Below, in pieces: positions 19,442 to 47,764 of a DNA stretch of 64,000 nt. Position numbers and translations under genes: made by a program. The first letter of the stretch is position 1. The number at the start of each line of letters is the position of its first letter. This DNA comes from Hyperoplus lanceolatus (taxonomy: Eukaryota; Chordata; Actinopteri; Uranoscopiformes; Ammodytidae): the NCBI GenBank assembly GCA_026929865.2, contig CM049400.1, forward strand, positions 25,386,501 to 25,450,500. The letters are read 5' to 3'. Under the pieces are notes generated by a model. That model did not search any database and had not been told where the DNA came from. It saw only the letters and a program-made list of their open reading frames with translations.

Positions 19442-20028
19442 CCCACAATCGCCGCACAAGCACAGATCCCGAGCACAGGGCCGCCCATAAGGGGTAGAAA
19501 GTGGGAAAGCTTTCTAGGGCCCAGCCACCAGGGGGGGCCCAGATGACCTAACTTAGCCAACCTTTATTATGAACGCTATATTCGCAAGATAACTTTCTAT
19601 AATAAAAGAAAAACATGTATTCATTGTTGCTTGGGTAAAATATATCACATTTTATATTGAAAAACTAAAAATTAAATATTTAGCCTTTAAAAGAAGGTGG
19701 CAGATGGTTGTTATACTGATAAGGAAAGCTTCTGGTAGCAGTGCTATCATGGTAAACCTTCCTACAGCATTGGTGTGTCTAAAAGCTTACATGTTACAGT
19801 AAATGTGCCAAAAAGCAGGTGCAGAGATCTTGCAAGGGCAAAAAAATTCTGCTCGCGCACTGTGCGCGCTCGCATCGTCGGTACCTCTGCCCACTATTAT
19901 TTCCAGTAGCCCACCCTAATCTAACTGGCTAGAACCGGCCCTGTGTACAGGTATGTGTTATGTATGAATAAGCGCATCATGCACTGATACAAGTTCAGTA
20001 TGAGTAAAGGGGGCCCACTGACTGGACC
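19442..20028. other. Unclassified repeat-like intergenic DNA
   Basis: Contains stretches such as GGGGCCCAG...CCACCAGGGGGGGCCC that look transposon-derived. I could define no ends. No coding frame. Confidence 0.3.
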
Positions 20029-20318
20029 TTTTTTTTTTTTTTTTAACCTTTATTTATACAGGTATATCCCATTGAGACTGAAGACTCTTTTGCAAGGGAG
20101 ACCTGTTTTCCTTTCCCACGTTACCATTCAAACACACATTCATACACCGATAGCAGGCTAACTATCGACATTCACACGAGGCAAGGTGGGTGAAGTGGTG
20201 GGTGAAGTGTCTTGCCCAAGGACACAACAACTGTGACACAGGTGGCTGGGCGGGGATCAAACATCCAACCCTTTGATCATCGGCCGACCCGCTCTACCAA
20301 CTGAGCCACATTCGCCCC
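20029..20318 (-). mobile_element. tRNA-derived SINE
   Basis: On the minus strand it begins GGGGCGAATGTGGCTCAGTTGG, giving a pol III A box (TGGCTCAGTTGGTAGAGCGG). A B-box-like GGTTGGATGTTTGATCC follows, then a unique body and a 3' tail ...ATAAAGGTT plus poly(A). This is the classical tRNA-SINE layout, not a functional tRNA gene. Confidence 0.8.
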
Positions 20319-20980
20319 AACTTTTCAGGGGCCCAGTCATTTGTCTGGGCAGGCCTGCCCGAGCACACATCTTTCACCAGCCAAAGTGGAGGGTAGACTT
20401 AATAACTAACTCGCCTAAGACTACATTCACCCGCATTTGGCGAGTGTTAATGTAGAGCCCTCTAAGCAGTGTTGTGCATCGCTCCTCTGTGTCTCAAAGA
20501 GACAGCATCTGCTCATTAGCACTGGTGCGACTGGACTTGTATTCATCATCGCACATGATCAATTTCAGTAGCAAATGCGATCAAAACTGTCGCACTGTAC
20601 AGCCCTGGTTGCCTCCCATAATAATGTGAATGCATTGTAGCCTACATAATATATCATGCTGTGGACACAGACACACATTCATTAGTTATATTATTATCTG
20701 ATATTTGTCCACAAGATGGCCCTGTTTAGTTAATGAGTTTTTTGTTGATGTTTTGTTTGTTTTTTAAACTGACCCAAACAAACGGTCTCATCAATTTGTG
20801 AAACACTGAGATTGTGTCCTACTGGAATTATTAATGGATGGATATTATGGCGGGTAACTTTAACGTACCAATGTGCATGTCACTGTGCGTCTCGGTCACA
20901 TCTCACCTGTCTGTGCGTACCAGGTCATGTGGGATGAGGATGCAGGTGTCAGATATCAACTATTGTATAGTTACAATTAG

Positions 20981-21213
<233 letters not shown>

Positions 21214-21733
21214 GGGATGTGAAAGTAATTTTTAAAATAATGAACATTTAAAAATATTTTACATGTGGTAAATCAAAATGATAAAAAGTCAAACATATTA
21301 TTTACTTAGTTTTCAGTGTGTACTACAAACCTTGAATTATCATTCAGACTTTCCATGATTTTATTATTTTCTGTCAGAAAAAAATACAAGTATAATGAAC
21401 AAAATAAATAAAAAATAGCAGAACACAAGATATTTAATTAAAGCGTTGGATTTTCTGTCTAAAATACTGCCATACGGTAAGGTTATAATTAAAGGTAAGG
21501 TCATAATTGTGCCTTTAAAGTCAAACTTTTTAATAATTAGCTCATCAAATTAGATATTTTTTCATGAAGATAAGTCAATTTTAGGCCCGTGAGATAGTCA
21601 AGAATATCCATGTCAGAATAATAATACTAAGTCAAACTGTGGGCTTGTTGTGTCAAACTTGTGAGTAAAAGAGTCAATTGGAACAATTCATCTCATTAAT
21701 GTGTCCTTGAAAAAAAATATATTATAGTTATTT

Positions 21734-23289
21734 GGTAACACTTTACAATAAGGTACACAAAATTGTAGTACCTACTACATATATATGTGTTACCTACTAC
21801 ATAGGTTTTTTTTGTGTTACCTACTACATAGGTTTTTTTTTGTTGTTGTGCTACCTAACACATAGGTTTTTTTTTGTTCTACCTACTACATAGGGTTTCT
21901 TTTGTGTGCTACCTAACACGTAAGTTTTTTTGTTGTGCTACCTAACACATAGGTTTTTTTTTGTGTTACCTACTACATAGGGGTTTTTTGTGTGCTACCT
22001 AACACATAGTTTTTTTGTGCTACCTAACACATGTTTTTTTTTTTGGTGTGTTACCTACTACATAGGTTTTTTTTGTGCTACTTAACACATAGGTTTTTTT
22101 TTGTTGTGCTACCTAACACATAGGTTTTTTTTTTGGTGTGTTACCTACTACATACTTTTTTTTGTGCTACCTATCACATAGGGTTTTTTTTTGGTGTGTT
22201 ACCTACTACATAAATTTTTTTTTGCTACCTAACACATAGGTTTTTTTTTTGTTGTGCTACCTAACACATAGGTTGCGTTCCGAATCGCATACTTTCTACT
22301 ATATTGTATTTAGAAAAAAGATTTAGGATGTCCCGATTCTTGTGGCCAGATTTAGGATGGTTAGAAGTGCCCGGATGTCCTACTTCATGCGGCCAAGATT
22401 GTTAGTGTTGAAAAGTGCATCCTATTTGGGCGATTCTGACCCACAATCCAGTGCGCACGTGAAGTGACGTAACATCAACGAAGCCTCCATATGAAAACAA
22501 ACGGGGATGCGACGGATATAACAGCAAGAGGCAAGATCAAGGCGCAATGTTATGATGAAATAAAAGAGAAAAGTATGTCCCAATAGTATGCCTACTGCAT
22601 CCTAACTAGATTCTTTTTATCGTCGGATGTAGTATGTAGAAAAGAAAAAAGAAAGAGTATGCGATTCGGAATGCAACCATAGTTTTTTTTTGTGCTACCT
22701 AACACATAGGTTTGTTTTTGGTGTGTTACCTACTACATAGGTTTTTTTTGTGTTACCTACTACATAGGGTTTTTTTTGTGTGCTACCTAACATAAGATTC
22801 ACCATCCTGACTTATCTTAGGCTGCAGTTTAGAGAATGAACCTATGTGTTAGGGAGCACAAGAAAAACCTATGTGTTAGATAGCACAAAAAAAACCTGTG
22901 TTAGGTAGCACAAAAAAAAATATGTAGTAGGTAACACACCAAAAAAAAAACTATGTGTTAGGTAGCACACAAAAAAACCCCTATGTAGAAGGTAACACAA
23001 CAAAAAAAAACCTGTGTGTTAGGTAGCACAAAAAAAACCCTATGTAGTAGGTAACACAAAAAAAGTATGTAGTAGGTAACACACCCAAAAAAACTCCTAT
23101 GTGTTAGGTAGCACACAAAAAAACCAATGTGTTTGGTAGCACAAAAAAAAACTCATGTAGTAGGTAACACACCAACAAACAAAAAAAAACCCTATGTAGT
23201 AGGTAACAAAAAAAAAACCTATGTAGTAGGTAACACATATCTATGTAGTAGGTACTACAATTTTGTGTACCTTATTGTAAAGTGTTACC
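21734..23289. mobile_element. Fold-back hAT-type element built from minisatellites, 8-bp target duplication
   Basis: Ends GGTAACACTTTACAATAAGG and its inverse. The flanks AGTTATTT (21726-21733) and AGTTATTT (23290-23297) are an exact 8-bp target duplication, which is the hAT hallmark. The interior is almost entirely tandem units of about 30-35 bp. One unit type has TTACCTACTACATAGG, the other has CTACCTAACACATAGG, each followed by a T run. The right arm carries the same units inverted (A-rich strand). It therefore folds into one long hairpin. A 408-bp MITE is nested in the left arm. No coding capacity. Confidence 0.88.
22271..22678 (-). mobile_element. 408-bp MITE, copy 2, nested in the fold-back element
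   Basis: Same length and TIRs as the copy at 17727-18134 but inverted, with near-identical sequence by eye. It lies inside a minisatellite unit, splitting CACATA|...|ATAGTTTTTT, with ATA duplicated at both ends. It is younger than the host element. Confidence 0.9.
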
Positions 23290-23297
23290 AGTTATTT

Positions 23298-23539
23298 TGT
23301 TGTTCCTAAAATATTGCGTGTATGCAGCAGCCTATTGCAGCTGTTCGAGTCGACTGAACTCGGCACGCATCCGCCTCTGATTGGATGCTTGGCTGGGACC
23401 TTGCCAAACGCGGAAGTGACGTACGAAGTGACCATTCCTGGAACGTTTTCGGTAATTACAGCGGAGCCTGTCAAACTCATGCGATTGTTTGGGAGCCCAC
23501 CGCGACCTACACACGGGCTGCCCCCCAGAGAACAAAGCC
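23298..23539 (+). promoter_or_regulatory. nt5dc3 promoter region with ETS/CRE composite site
   Basis: The 242 bp between the fold-back transposon and the nt5dc3 start codon are GC-richer than their surroundings. They contain CGGAAGTGACGTAC at 23411-23424, an ETS site (CGGAAGT) fused to a CRE-like TGACGTA. They also contain an inverted CCAAT box (GATTGG near 23378). The start codon context GCCATGG is a strong Kozak match. No TATA box seen. Confidence 0.6.
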
Positions 23540-41130
<17,591 letters not shown>

Positions 41131-41534
41131 ACAGAGAGAGAATGAGAGGGTGGTTCAGGAGTAATTGGGTTGGATCGAATGTTTCTCCATTGCTGACCTA
41201 AACCTTTTTAGTCACATTTTTAGGGTATGTACAGTATAGTTGGTAACAATCACATAAACTGTCAATGTTTATTAAGCTTTAAAATAGTTTGTTACATACT
41301 CCATCTCAAAGAATTTGAACTTTTAGAGAAACATCAGTTTTAGTGCTTTTAAGCCAAATGACAGAATGAGCATTTAGGATGTTTTAATGTAAAATGCCTA
41401 GTATTTGACTTTCATTTTACACGGAATGCACTGGTTGTTTTAGTATTGTATTGTTGTGTGTGTGTGTGTGTGTGTGTGTGCGTGCGTGCGTGTGTGCGTG
41501 CGTGCGTGCGTGCGTGCGTCTGTTTGTTTATCTG

Positions 41535-41578
<44 letters not shown>

Positions 41579-42329
41579 TGTGTCTGTGTGTAACTGTTTA
41601 TAAGTGAGAAATTATACAAGGAGGGTGCATTTACACGGTTTAAACAAAAGGGGGCAGCCACACATGAGGTCTATCATTGATCTCTGCAGTATGAATTGCA
41701 CACCTAAAGGTGATCTTCTGTTTTTATCCTTTGAATCTGTAAAACTATACAAGACTGTCATTGAAATGTGAATACTCAAATGTCACATTTTAAATGTCAA
41801 CCTTTGTTGCCTTAATCTCAATGCCCAGTGCAAATGTATTTTTGTAACAGCCGAATATTATTTATAGTATTAAGACTTTCAACTTTTACCAGCAGGCATT
41901 TTGGTTCATTTCATTTTGAAATGACACATCGTGTTACACGTTGCACATTTATGTCCCTGAGATCTTTGTATCGGGCTGCTTTAAGCACACGATGCAGCCT
42001 GTAAGTTTCCATTTGATATATGTTCATATTTGTCAGGGAAGTACAGAGTACCATTGCTATATTTAACATGTGTGTTGCTATTTGATCTGTGAAGGCAGCA
42101 TTGGGTTTCGTGGGTTTGACACTTTTGCAGAAAATGTGTGGAAATGTTTTCAGACATGCTGGTATGATTGCTTCATGAGAAGAATGTGTTTAATATAAAA
42201 TCTGGGATCTTAGTTTTTGTTAAAAAAAAAGGGAATTCTTAATTCACCAGTGGCATCATCCGAGACCTCATGGGTTATTTGTGTTTCTTTAGTTTTGAGG
42301 TGTGTATTTCTATGTAGCTATTTATTAAA
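41131..42329 (+). other. Probable nt5dc3 3' UTR
   Basis: AT-rich sequence after the nt5dc3 stop. No AATAAA is obvious before 42350; ATTAAA at 42324-42329 is the best poly(A) signal. It contains the GT-rich microsatellite at 41455-41590. Confidence 0.5.
41455..41590. repeat. Compound (GT)n/(GC-GT)n microsatellite
   Basis: GT tracts separated by GTGC repeats and a short unique stretch, in the presumed nt5dc3 3' UTR. Confidence 0.95.
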
Positions 42330-42599
42330 ATGCAAATGGCTTCATTATTTGTGCTTGTGTGATGATTTAAAGCAGCTTGATGTGGCTGGATAATTGTCCT
42401 GTAATTGCATTTGATTAGCAGCTAAGTGTTTTTATTGAGTGTGTGTAGGTCATTCGTGTGCCAAGCTCTCATTTTCCTTTTTTATATTAACTGTATAAAA
42501 TACAAAAAGGAAGAATTATTTCAACATTTGAAAAATTAATTTTGAAAAGACTAATTTATCCCTCCATAATATCCCTCAGCTTTCCAATTAGCATTATAG

Positions 42600-42864
42600 C
42601 GGTGGGTTTTATTGGATTTAATCCTTCCAAATCGGGTTATGGACCAATATCCCATATTGCATTTGGGGGCTTTCTCTCTCTCTGGGGCAGGTGCACAGTC
42701 TTGAGATCCTGGAAAATAAGGGAAAGCCTTGTTGAGTAAAAGGGATCAGAAATGATAAGATCGATAAGATAACCCTGTGAGCTGAGCTGAGCAGAGTTTC
42801 AGCAGGCTGGCTCTCTGGCCTCACATTTGTTTCCACCCAAGCTGGACTTCACATAGGCACAGCC
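42600..42864 (+). promoter_or_regulatory. Parietopsin upstream region with a CRX/OTX-type site
   Basis: TTAATCC at 42618-42624 contains TAATCC, the OTX/CRX homeodomain motif common upstream of retinal and pineal genes, about 240 bp before the start codon. The motif is short, so the assignment is tentative. The start codon context AGCCATGG is a strong Kozak match. Confidence 0.35.
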
Positions 42865-44936
42865 ATGGACAACAACAGCACTTCGTGGATCCCCGGCTCT
42901 CACCCTCCTAACTTCCAAGCTGATGTGGCGCCTACCATCTTCCCTCGCGTGGGCTACAGTATCATCTCTTTCCTCATGTTCATCAACACAGTGTTGTCGG
43001 TTTTTAACAATAGCCTGGTCATAACCGTGATGCTGAAGAACCCGTCTCTCCTCCATCCCATGAACGTTATCATCTTCAGCCTGGCTGTGTCCGACCTCAT
43101 GATCGGCCTGTGTGGCTCCCTGGTCGTCACCATCACTAACTACCAAGGCTCCTTCTTTATTGGCCACACTGCCTGCATTTTTCAAGGATTTGCTGTCAAT
43201 TATTTTGGTAAGTGCCAGTCTTAGTGAGTTTTGAGTATCTTAAGGGTGTACAGTGTAGTAGGCCACCTCTTTCCAAATTGTTTTACCATATCTCTGTGGT
43301 CTCTTCAGGGGGGGGGGGGGGGGGGGGTTGCAGTTTGCTCAGTTGCCATGGAGATATTCTCACTGACAGCAAAACTCCAATTTAGCTTGCAGTCAGAAAA
43401 GTCTAGAAAAAAGCCCAAAGAGTGGACCTTGAGCTTCGATGTTCTCTTCTTTCTCCCTATAGGTCTGGTGTCTCTGTGCACTCTGACCCTGCTTGCCTAC
43501 GAGCGATACAACGTGGTGTGTAAGCCCCGAGCAGGTCTGAAGTTGAGCATGAGGAGAAGCATCATAGGGCTGATAATCGTGTGGGTCTTCTGCCTGTTCT
43601 GGGCCGTGGCTCCTTTACTGGGCTGGAGCTCGTACGGACCAGAAGGGATCCAGACCTCCTGCTCCCTGGCATGGGAAGAGAGGTCCTGGAGCAACTACAG
43701 CTACCTCATCCTCTACACACTCCTCTGCTTCCTTCTGCCTGTTGCAATCATCATCTACTGCTACTCCAAAGTGCTCACATCCATGAATAAGGTGGGCTCA
43801 CTATACACAATGGCTTCTTTGCTTTTATTGACAGCGTTAGAAAAATATTTAAATTTAGGCCCCCCCCCCACCCACAAATAGAGGCTCAGTCCTCAGAAGC
43901 AGCAGACCACGGGTTAAAAATCTGGCCTGTGGTCGTTCTCTGCATGACATTACCCTCTTTGCGCCATTTCATATCTGTCCCTCCAAAACTGTTGAAGAAA
44001 AAGATTTAAATTTCCAAACTCCGATCCTTGTTTCTTTTTTTCACTTTACCGCCTATGTATTCAAATGAGTAATTAGCTTTTAATGGGTTTCAAATTTGTT
44101 TTGTTTTTTTATTCGTAGCTGAACAGGAGCGTGGAGCTGCAGGGCGGGTGTTCCAGCCAAAAGGAGAATGAGCATGCGATCACCATGGTCCTGGCTATGA
44201 TCATAGCTTTCTTTGTTTGCTGGCTGCCCTACACGGCGCTGTCAGTGGTGGTAGTGGTGGATCCAGAGCTCTACATCCCTCCACTGGTTGCCTCCATGCC
44301 CATGTACTTTGCCAAGACCAGCCCTGTCTACAACCCCATCATCTACTTCCTTTCCAACAAGCAGGTAAGCAGCTGGATATCAAAATCTGCCGTTTTTTTC
44401 AAGCAATGTTCAATTTTGACATTTTTGGCTATTTGGCTTCCATAACAAAGGTTATTTTTTCAGTATAAATAAAAGGTCCAAAATGTACATTTAGGTGTTT
44501 AATTTACTAAACCTTTTCTGATGGTGTCTGTTTATTTCTCCTATAAAACCATGTTTAATGGCCATTATCTCAACATTGTTGTTTGTTTCCAATACCCATT
44601 CTGAGCACTATTCTGAAAGTTATTACAGAAGAATTTCGTTCATATGTTGTTGATTACCTAATTTATGATACATGAAAAAAGGCGGAGTATGCAGTGCACA
44701 ATGATAGGAGACAATTGCATGTGACATTTATGCTTGTATATTTCCCTCCACGCCGTTAAATTGTTTTTCTTGTCCACCAGTTCCGCGACGCCACTCTGGA
44801 GGTGCTGTCCTGTGGCCGATTCATTCCCCATGGGCCTTCAAGCGTCAGCATCAACATGCGCACCTTGAACAGCAGGAGCCGGCTCACTTCTTTTAGCAGG
44901 AAGATCAGCACGCCCAGTAAGGTGTTGCCTCTGTGA
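42865..44936 (+). CDS. parietopsin: Parietopsin (Go-type ciliary opsin), complete, four exons
   Basis: Seven-helix photopigment, known from the lizard parietal eye and fish pineal tissue. Exons 42865-43207, 43463-43791, 44119-44364, 44781-44936, all GT-AG; 1074 nt, 357 residues. K290 in FAKTSPVYNPIIY is the retinal Schiff-base lysine (rhodopsin 296). C104 and C181 are the disulfide pair (110/187), and E128-R129-Y130 is the ERY motif. The residue at the usual counterion place is Gln107 (113), whereas Glu175 (181) is present; this Q113/E181 pair is the parietopsin pattern, unlike rhodopsin, pinopsin or parapinopsin-like paralogues with other tails. N-terminal NNS is a glycosylation site. The C-terminus is rich in Ser/Thr. 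Parietopsin is my best call; another non-visual opsin is less likely. Confidence 0.88.
43308..43327 (+). repeat. Poly-G run in parietopsin intron 1
   Basis: An unbroken run of about 19 G residues followed by TTGCAG. It could form a G-quadruplex on the RNA-like strand. It may also be a sequencing length artefact. Confidence 0.8.
43885..44010 (+). mobile_element. SINE fragment
   Basis: Shares GGTCGTTCTCTGCATG and the following body with the SINE at 24677-24853. The tRNA-like head is largely lost or diverged. It lies in parietopsin intron 2. Confidence 0.55.
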
Positions 44937-45159
44937 CAACATCCAGCAGATACAAGAAGCTGCTGTGGCGGTCAGTGTTTATTAAAGGACACAGACATGC
45001 ACACACACACACACACACAGAGGCCCGTGTCCCTCCCAGAGTTCTTCACTGTAGCCCATTGGGAACATAATTGGGGTTAAAAGACTGAAAGCTGATATGG
45101 TTGTTAATATAAGTGGGAAATCGTACAACACACTGTAATGCAACTCAACATCTTGATAA

Positions 45160-45165
45160 AATAAA
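45160..45165 (+). terminator. Parietopsin poly(A) signal AATAAA
   Basis: AATAAA 224 bp after the parietopsin stop codon. It would end a 3' UTR of about 245 bp that contains a short CA tract. Confidence 0.7.
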
Positions 45166-45189
45166 CGTTGATATTATTAAAATATCAAT

Positions 45190-47690
45190 GTTTCTTCTGT
45201 GAAATTGTGTGAAAGATGTGCAGATTCATTGCTTTTTGAGACTAGTTTGTATTGGTATTTTATCGATTTTAATTTGTTATATTGCAAGGTGTTGCCGTAG
45301 TCATTGTCCATCCCGTTTGAGAGTATTCAGTATGATGGTTTTAGTATGTATAATTTGTTTAGATAAAAAATTAATTGTTACTTTTTTTCATATTGATGTC
45401 TGCAAGTGTGTTCTGTACACTATGTGGGGTAAACTATGGCCAAAAAAGAACGGAGATCTTGAAAGGACAGCAAACACTGAGTGAAATGAATGTTTTTTGA
45501 GAAATGTAGTTTCAATTCTCAATTTCCCATTTGTATGAATTTTTAACAAGACAAGGCAAGTCAATAGAGCGGCTCTGCAGAAAGAGAGCGATAGAGAGAC
45601 AGTGAGAAAATTAGACATTTGACCCCTGAATTTTTCTATTCACAAATAAAAGGCTCTGGAACTGTTTAACGTAGCGTGAGATGATACTTTCTGAAAAGTC
45701 ACCGAAATGTTAAACATTTTCAGGGTGTTGTGCAATTCATTCCGCGCGGCTTGAAATATTGATTCTCACAAATCGGACTGTGCAACCCCTCTTATTATTA
45801 GAAGGCCCTTTTTTAGAAGAAAAAAAATACTTTTTGATTCTATGTAAGATATACTTTTTCTGCACAGACCTATTCGTATGTAATATTTTCATGTCATTAA
45901 AAGAAATGAATCTCAGCAATAGCCAATTGCATCATCTCATCAACAGCACTGCCAAATAATTGTATTAGAAAAACAATTTTACTCATTAACACCTTTGTGA
46001 ATAGGATTTGCTCTGTACAATTATTCATCAGTTGCGCCCAAGATTGTGCTGCTGGCCTTATGCATAACAATGACATAATATGTTTGTGTTTTTTTTCTTC
46101 AAATCTGCATTTCCCATTCAATCAAAACGATGGGAAGTTTGGTTGCACTTATTAGACGAGCCTGCTGTCCACTTCCCCTCTGTGAATGTTTTAATAATGG
46201 GAAGTCAGCCAGGCAGCAAAAAACTTGCATTTGTTTCGGCTGGCCTGCTCTGTGGTCTGTTTGTTTTGTATTTTCTATCTCTCTATACAGTTCAGAGAGG
46301 GATTAGACCATTCAGAGAAGGATGACATAATGACAAAGTCTCTGAGCCTGATTCAACCTTAGGAACATCATGACATACACAGCGCTCCCCTGAGCCCACA
46401 TAAGTCACCAGAAATCAGGATTCATATGAATCACTGAAAAGATATATAAAAGGACACACCTCTTGGATTATGTTTTTTTAAAGGAATCTATTAATTTGAT
46501 TCATCTATTGATTTTATTTACTTAATTTCATTATTATGTTTTTTAATTTATTATAATATAATTGGCTTATACTGTATGTTGAGCAATGAGCATGAGCATT
46601 GATTCGACTATACGTTTGTTACAACATGATTCAATTAATTTAGTTTACACATTAAACCTTTCAATTATCTCCATAAATCCCTCAGTCCATCCTTATTTTT
46701 CCAATAACTGTAAATATCATTGTCCCATGAGCCGGTCTGGAGGCACTATTTTGAACAGTCGTCATTGTAAATGAGGGCAACTATTGTCTCACAAGTTGAA
46801 ATAAAGGTCATTGAATTGAATCATTCCTTTTTACGTAATTATTTCTTATTTCCCCTCTCTTGCTTGTTTTCTAAATCTCCAGGTCTGCACTTTACCTTTT
46901 GTTCTCTCTCATCTGTTTGATGTAATAATTGCAGTGGTGGGAATTAGGCAATTTCAATTGGTCTCCTCCTTTCTATTTGAGCCATTTGCTTAATCTGTTG
47001 TCTCCTTGTTTGCACCTAGGCGTTTGCTCAATTGTTTTGTGATTTTCTATTATTCTCATATTATTTTCTTATCTATACATTGAATCAGTCTAATACAAAG
47101 GATGGTCAGGAAGATGATGTATTGTGTTATCTAATCCCAAGATTTTGGATAGTCCATAAACTTGTACATTCGAAGCAAAGAGCATTTCCCGCTTTATCTC
47201 CAAACAGGATTACACAAGGTCATGCTATAATCCAGCAGCTTGGCTGAGCCATTTCAAGAAATCCCAAGTCATCTATCTGGCATGCTTACTGCAAAAGCTT
47301 TTAACTTTTGTGAGGTAGCGTATTAAATGAAATGGCCAGCTGTTGACCTCACCACACACATATGCATATCCTATGGGTCACCGTGCCAAACCATCATCGT
47401 TAAGCTATTTCGAGCTTTGAACCTTGGCTTGGCTTCTTTTCTTTTTTTTTAAATTGCACATCCGGATTGAGATTCAATTAACAACCATCCCTTTCTTCCA
47501 GTTTGTCTATGCTGAGAATACACAGCACAGTTTTTAATTAATGTGATCAGTGAGGAACTCCCAGGTGACTGCTGCTGTGTGTGTGAGTGATAATGGAAAG
47601 GGCGGACACTTTGGCCTGACTTGTCCAGGCTTCAGGTTGGTTCACACATTCAGCTGGGAGAATCACTTGGCGACTAGCAAAAGCATTGGC
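45190..47690. other. Intergenic, parietopsin to orphan GPCR
   Basis: AT-rich spacer. I found no exon with splice signals, no RNA gene and no transposon ends. Short open frames are not supported. Confidence 0.55.
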
Positions 47691-47695
47691 TCACC

Positions 47696-47756
47696 ATGTG
47701 TTCTCTCAGAGTAAACAGAATGTAGATATAAAGGAACAAATATGCTGACTCTTTGA
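47696..47756 (+). promoter_or_regulatory. Two short upstream ORFs and a TATAAAG before the orphan GPCR
   Basis: An ATG at 47696 runs nine codons to TAG (47723-47725). Another at 47742 runs ATG CTG ACT CTT TGA, ending 8 nt before the GPCR start codon. TATAAAG occurs at 47727-47733. If it is a real TATA box, both uORFs would be outside or at the edge of the transcript; if not, they could damp translation. Confidence 0.3.
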
Positions 47757-47764
47757 ACCTGGAG

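Noticed and set aside
21734..23289. Possible CRISPR-like array of 30-35-bp repeats
   Set aside because: Repeats are contiguous minisatellite units separated by homopolymer runs, inverted between two arms, bounded by TIRs and an 8-bp duplication in a vertebrate genome.
47753..47764. Upstream start for the orphan GPCR at 47753
   Set aside because: That codon is TTG; the first ATG in frame is at 47765.
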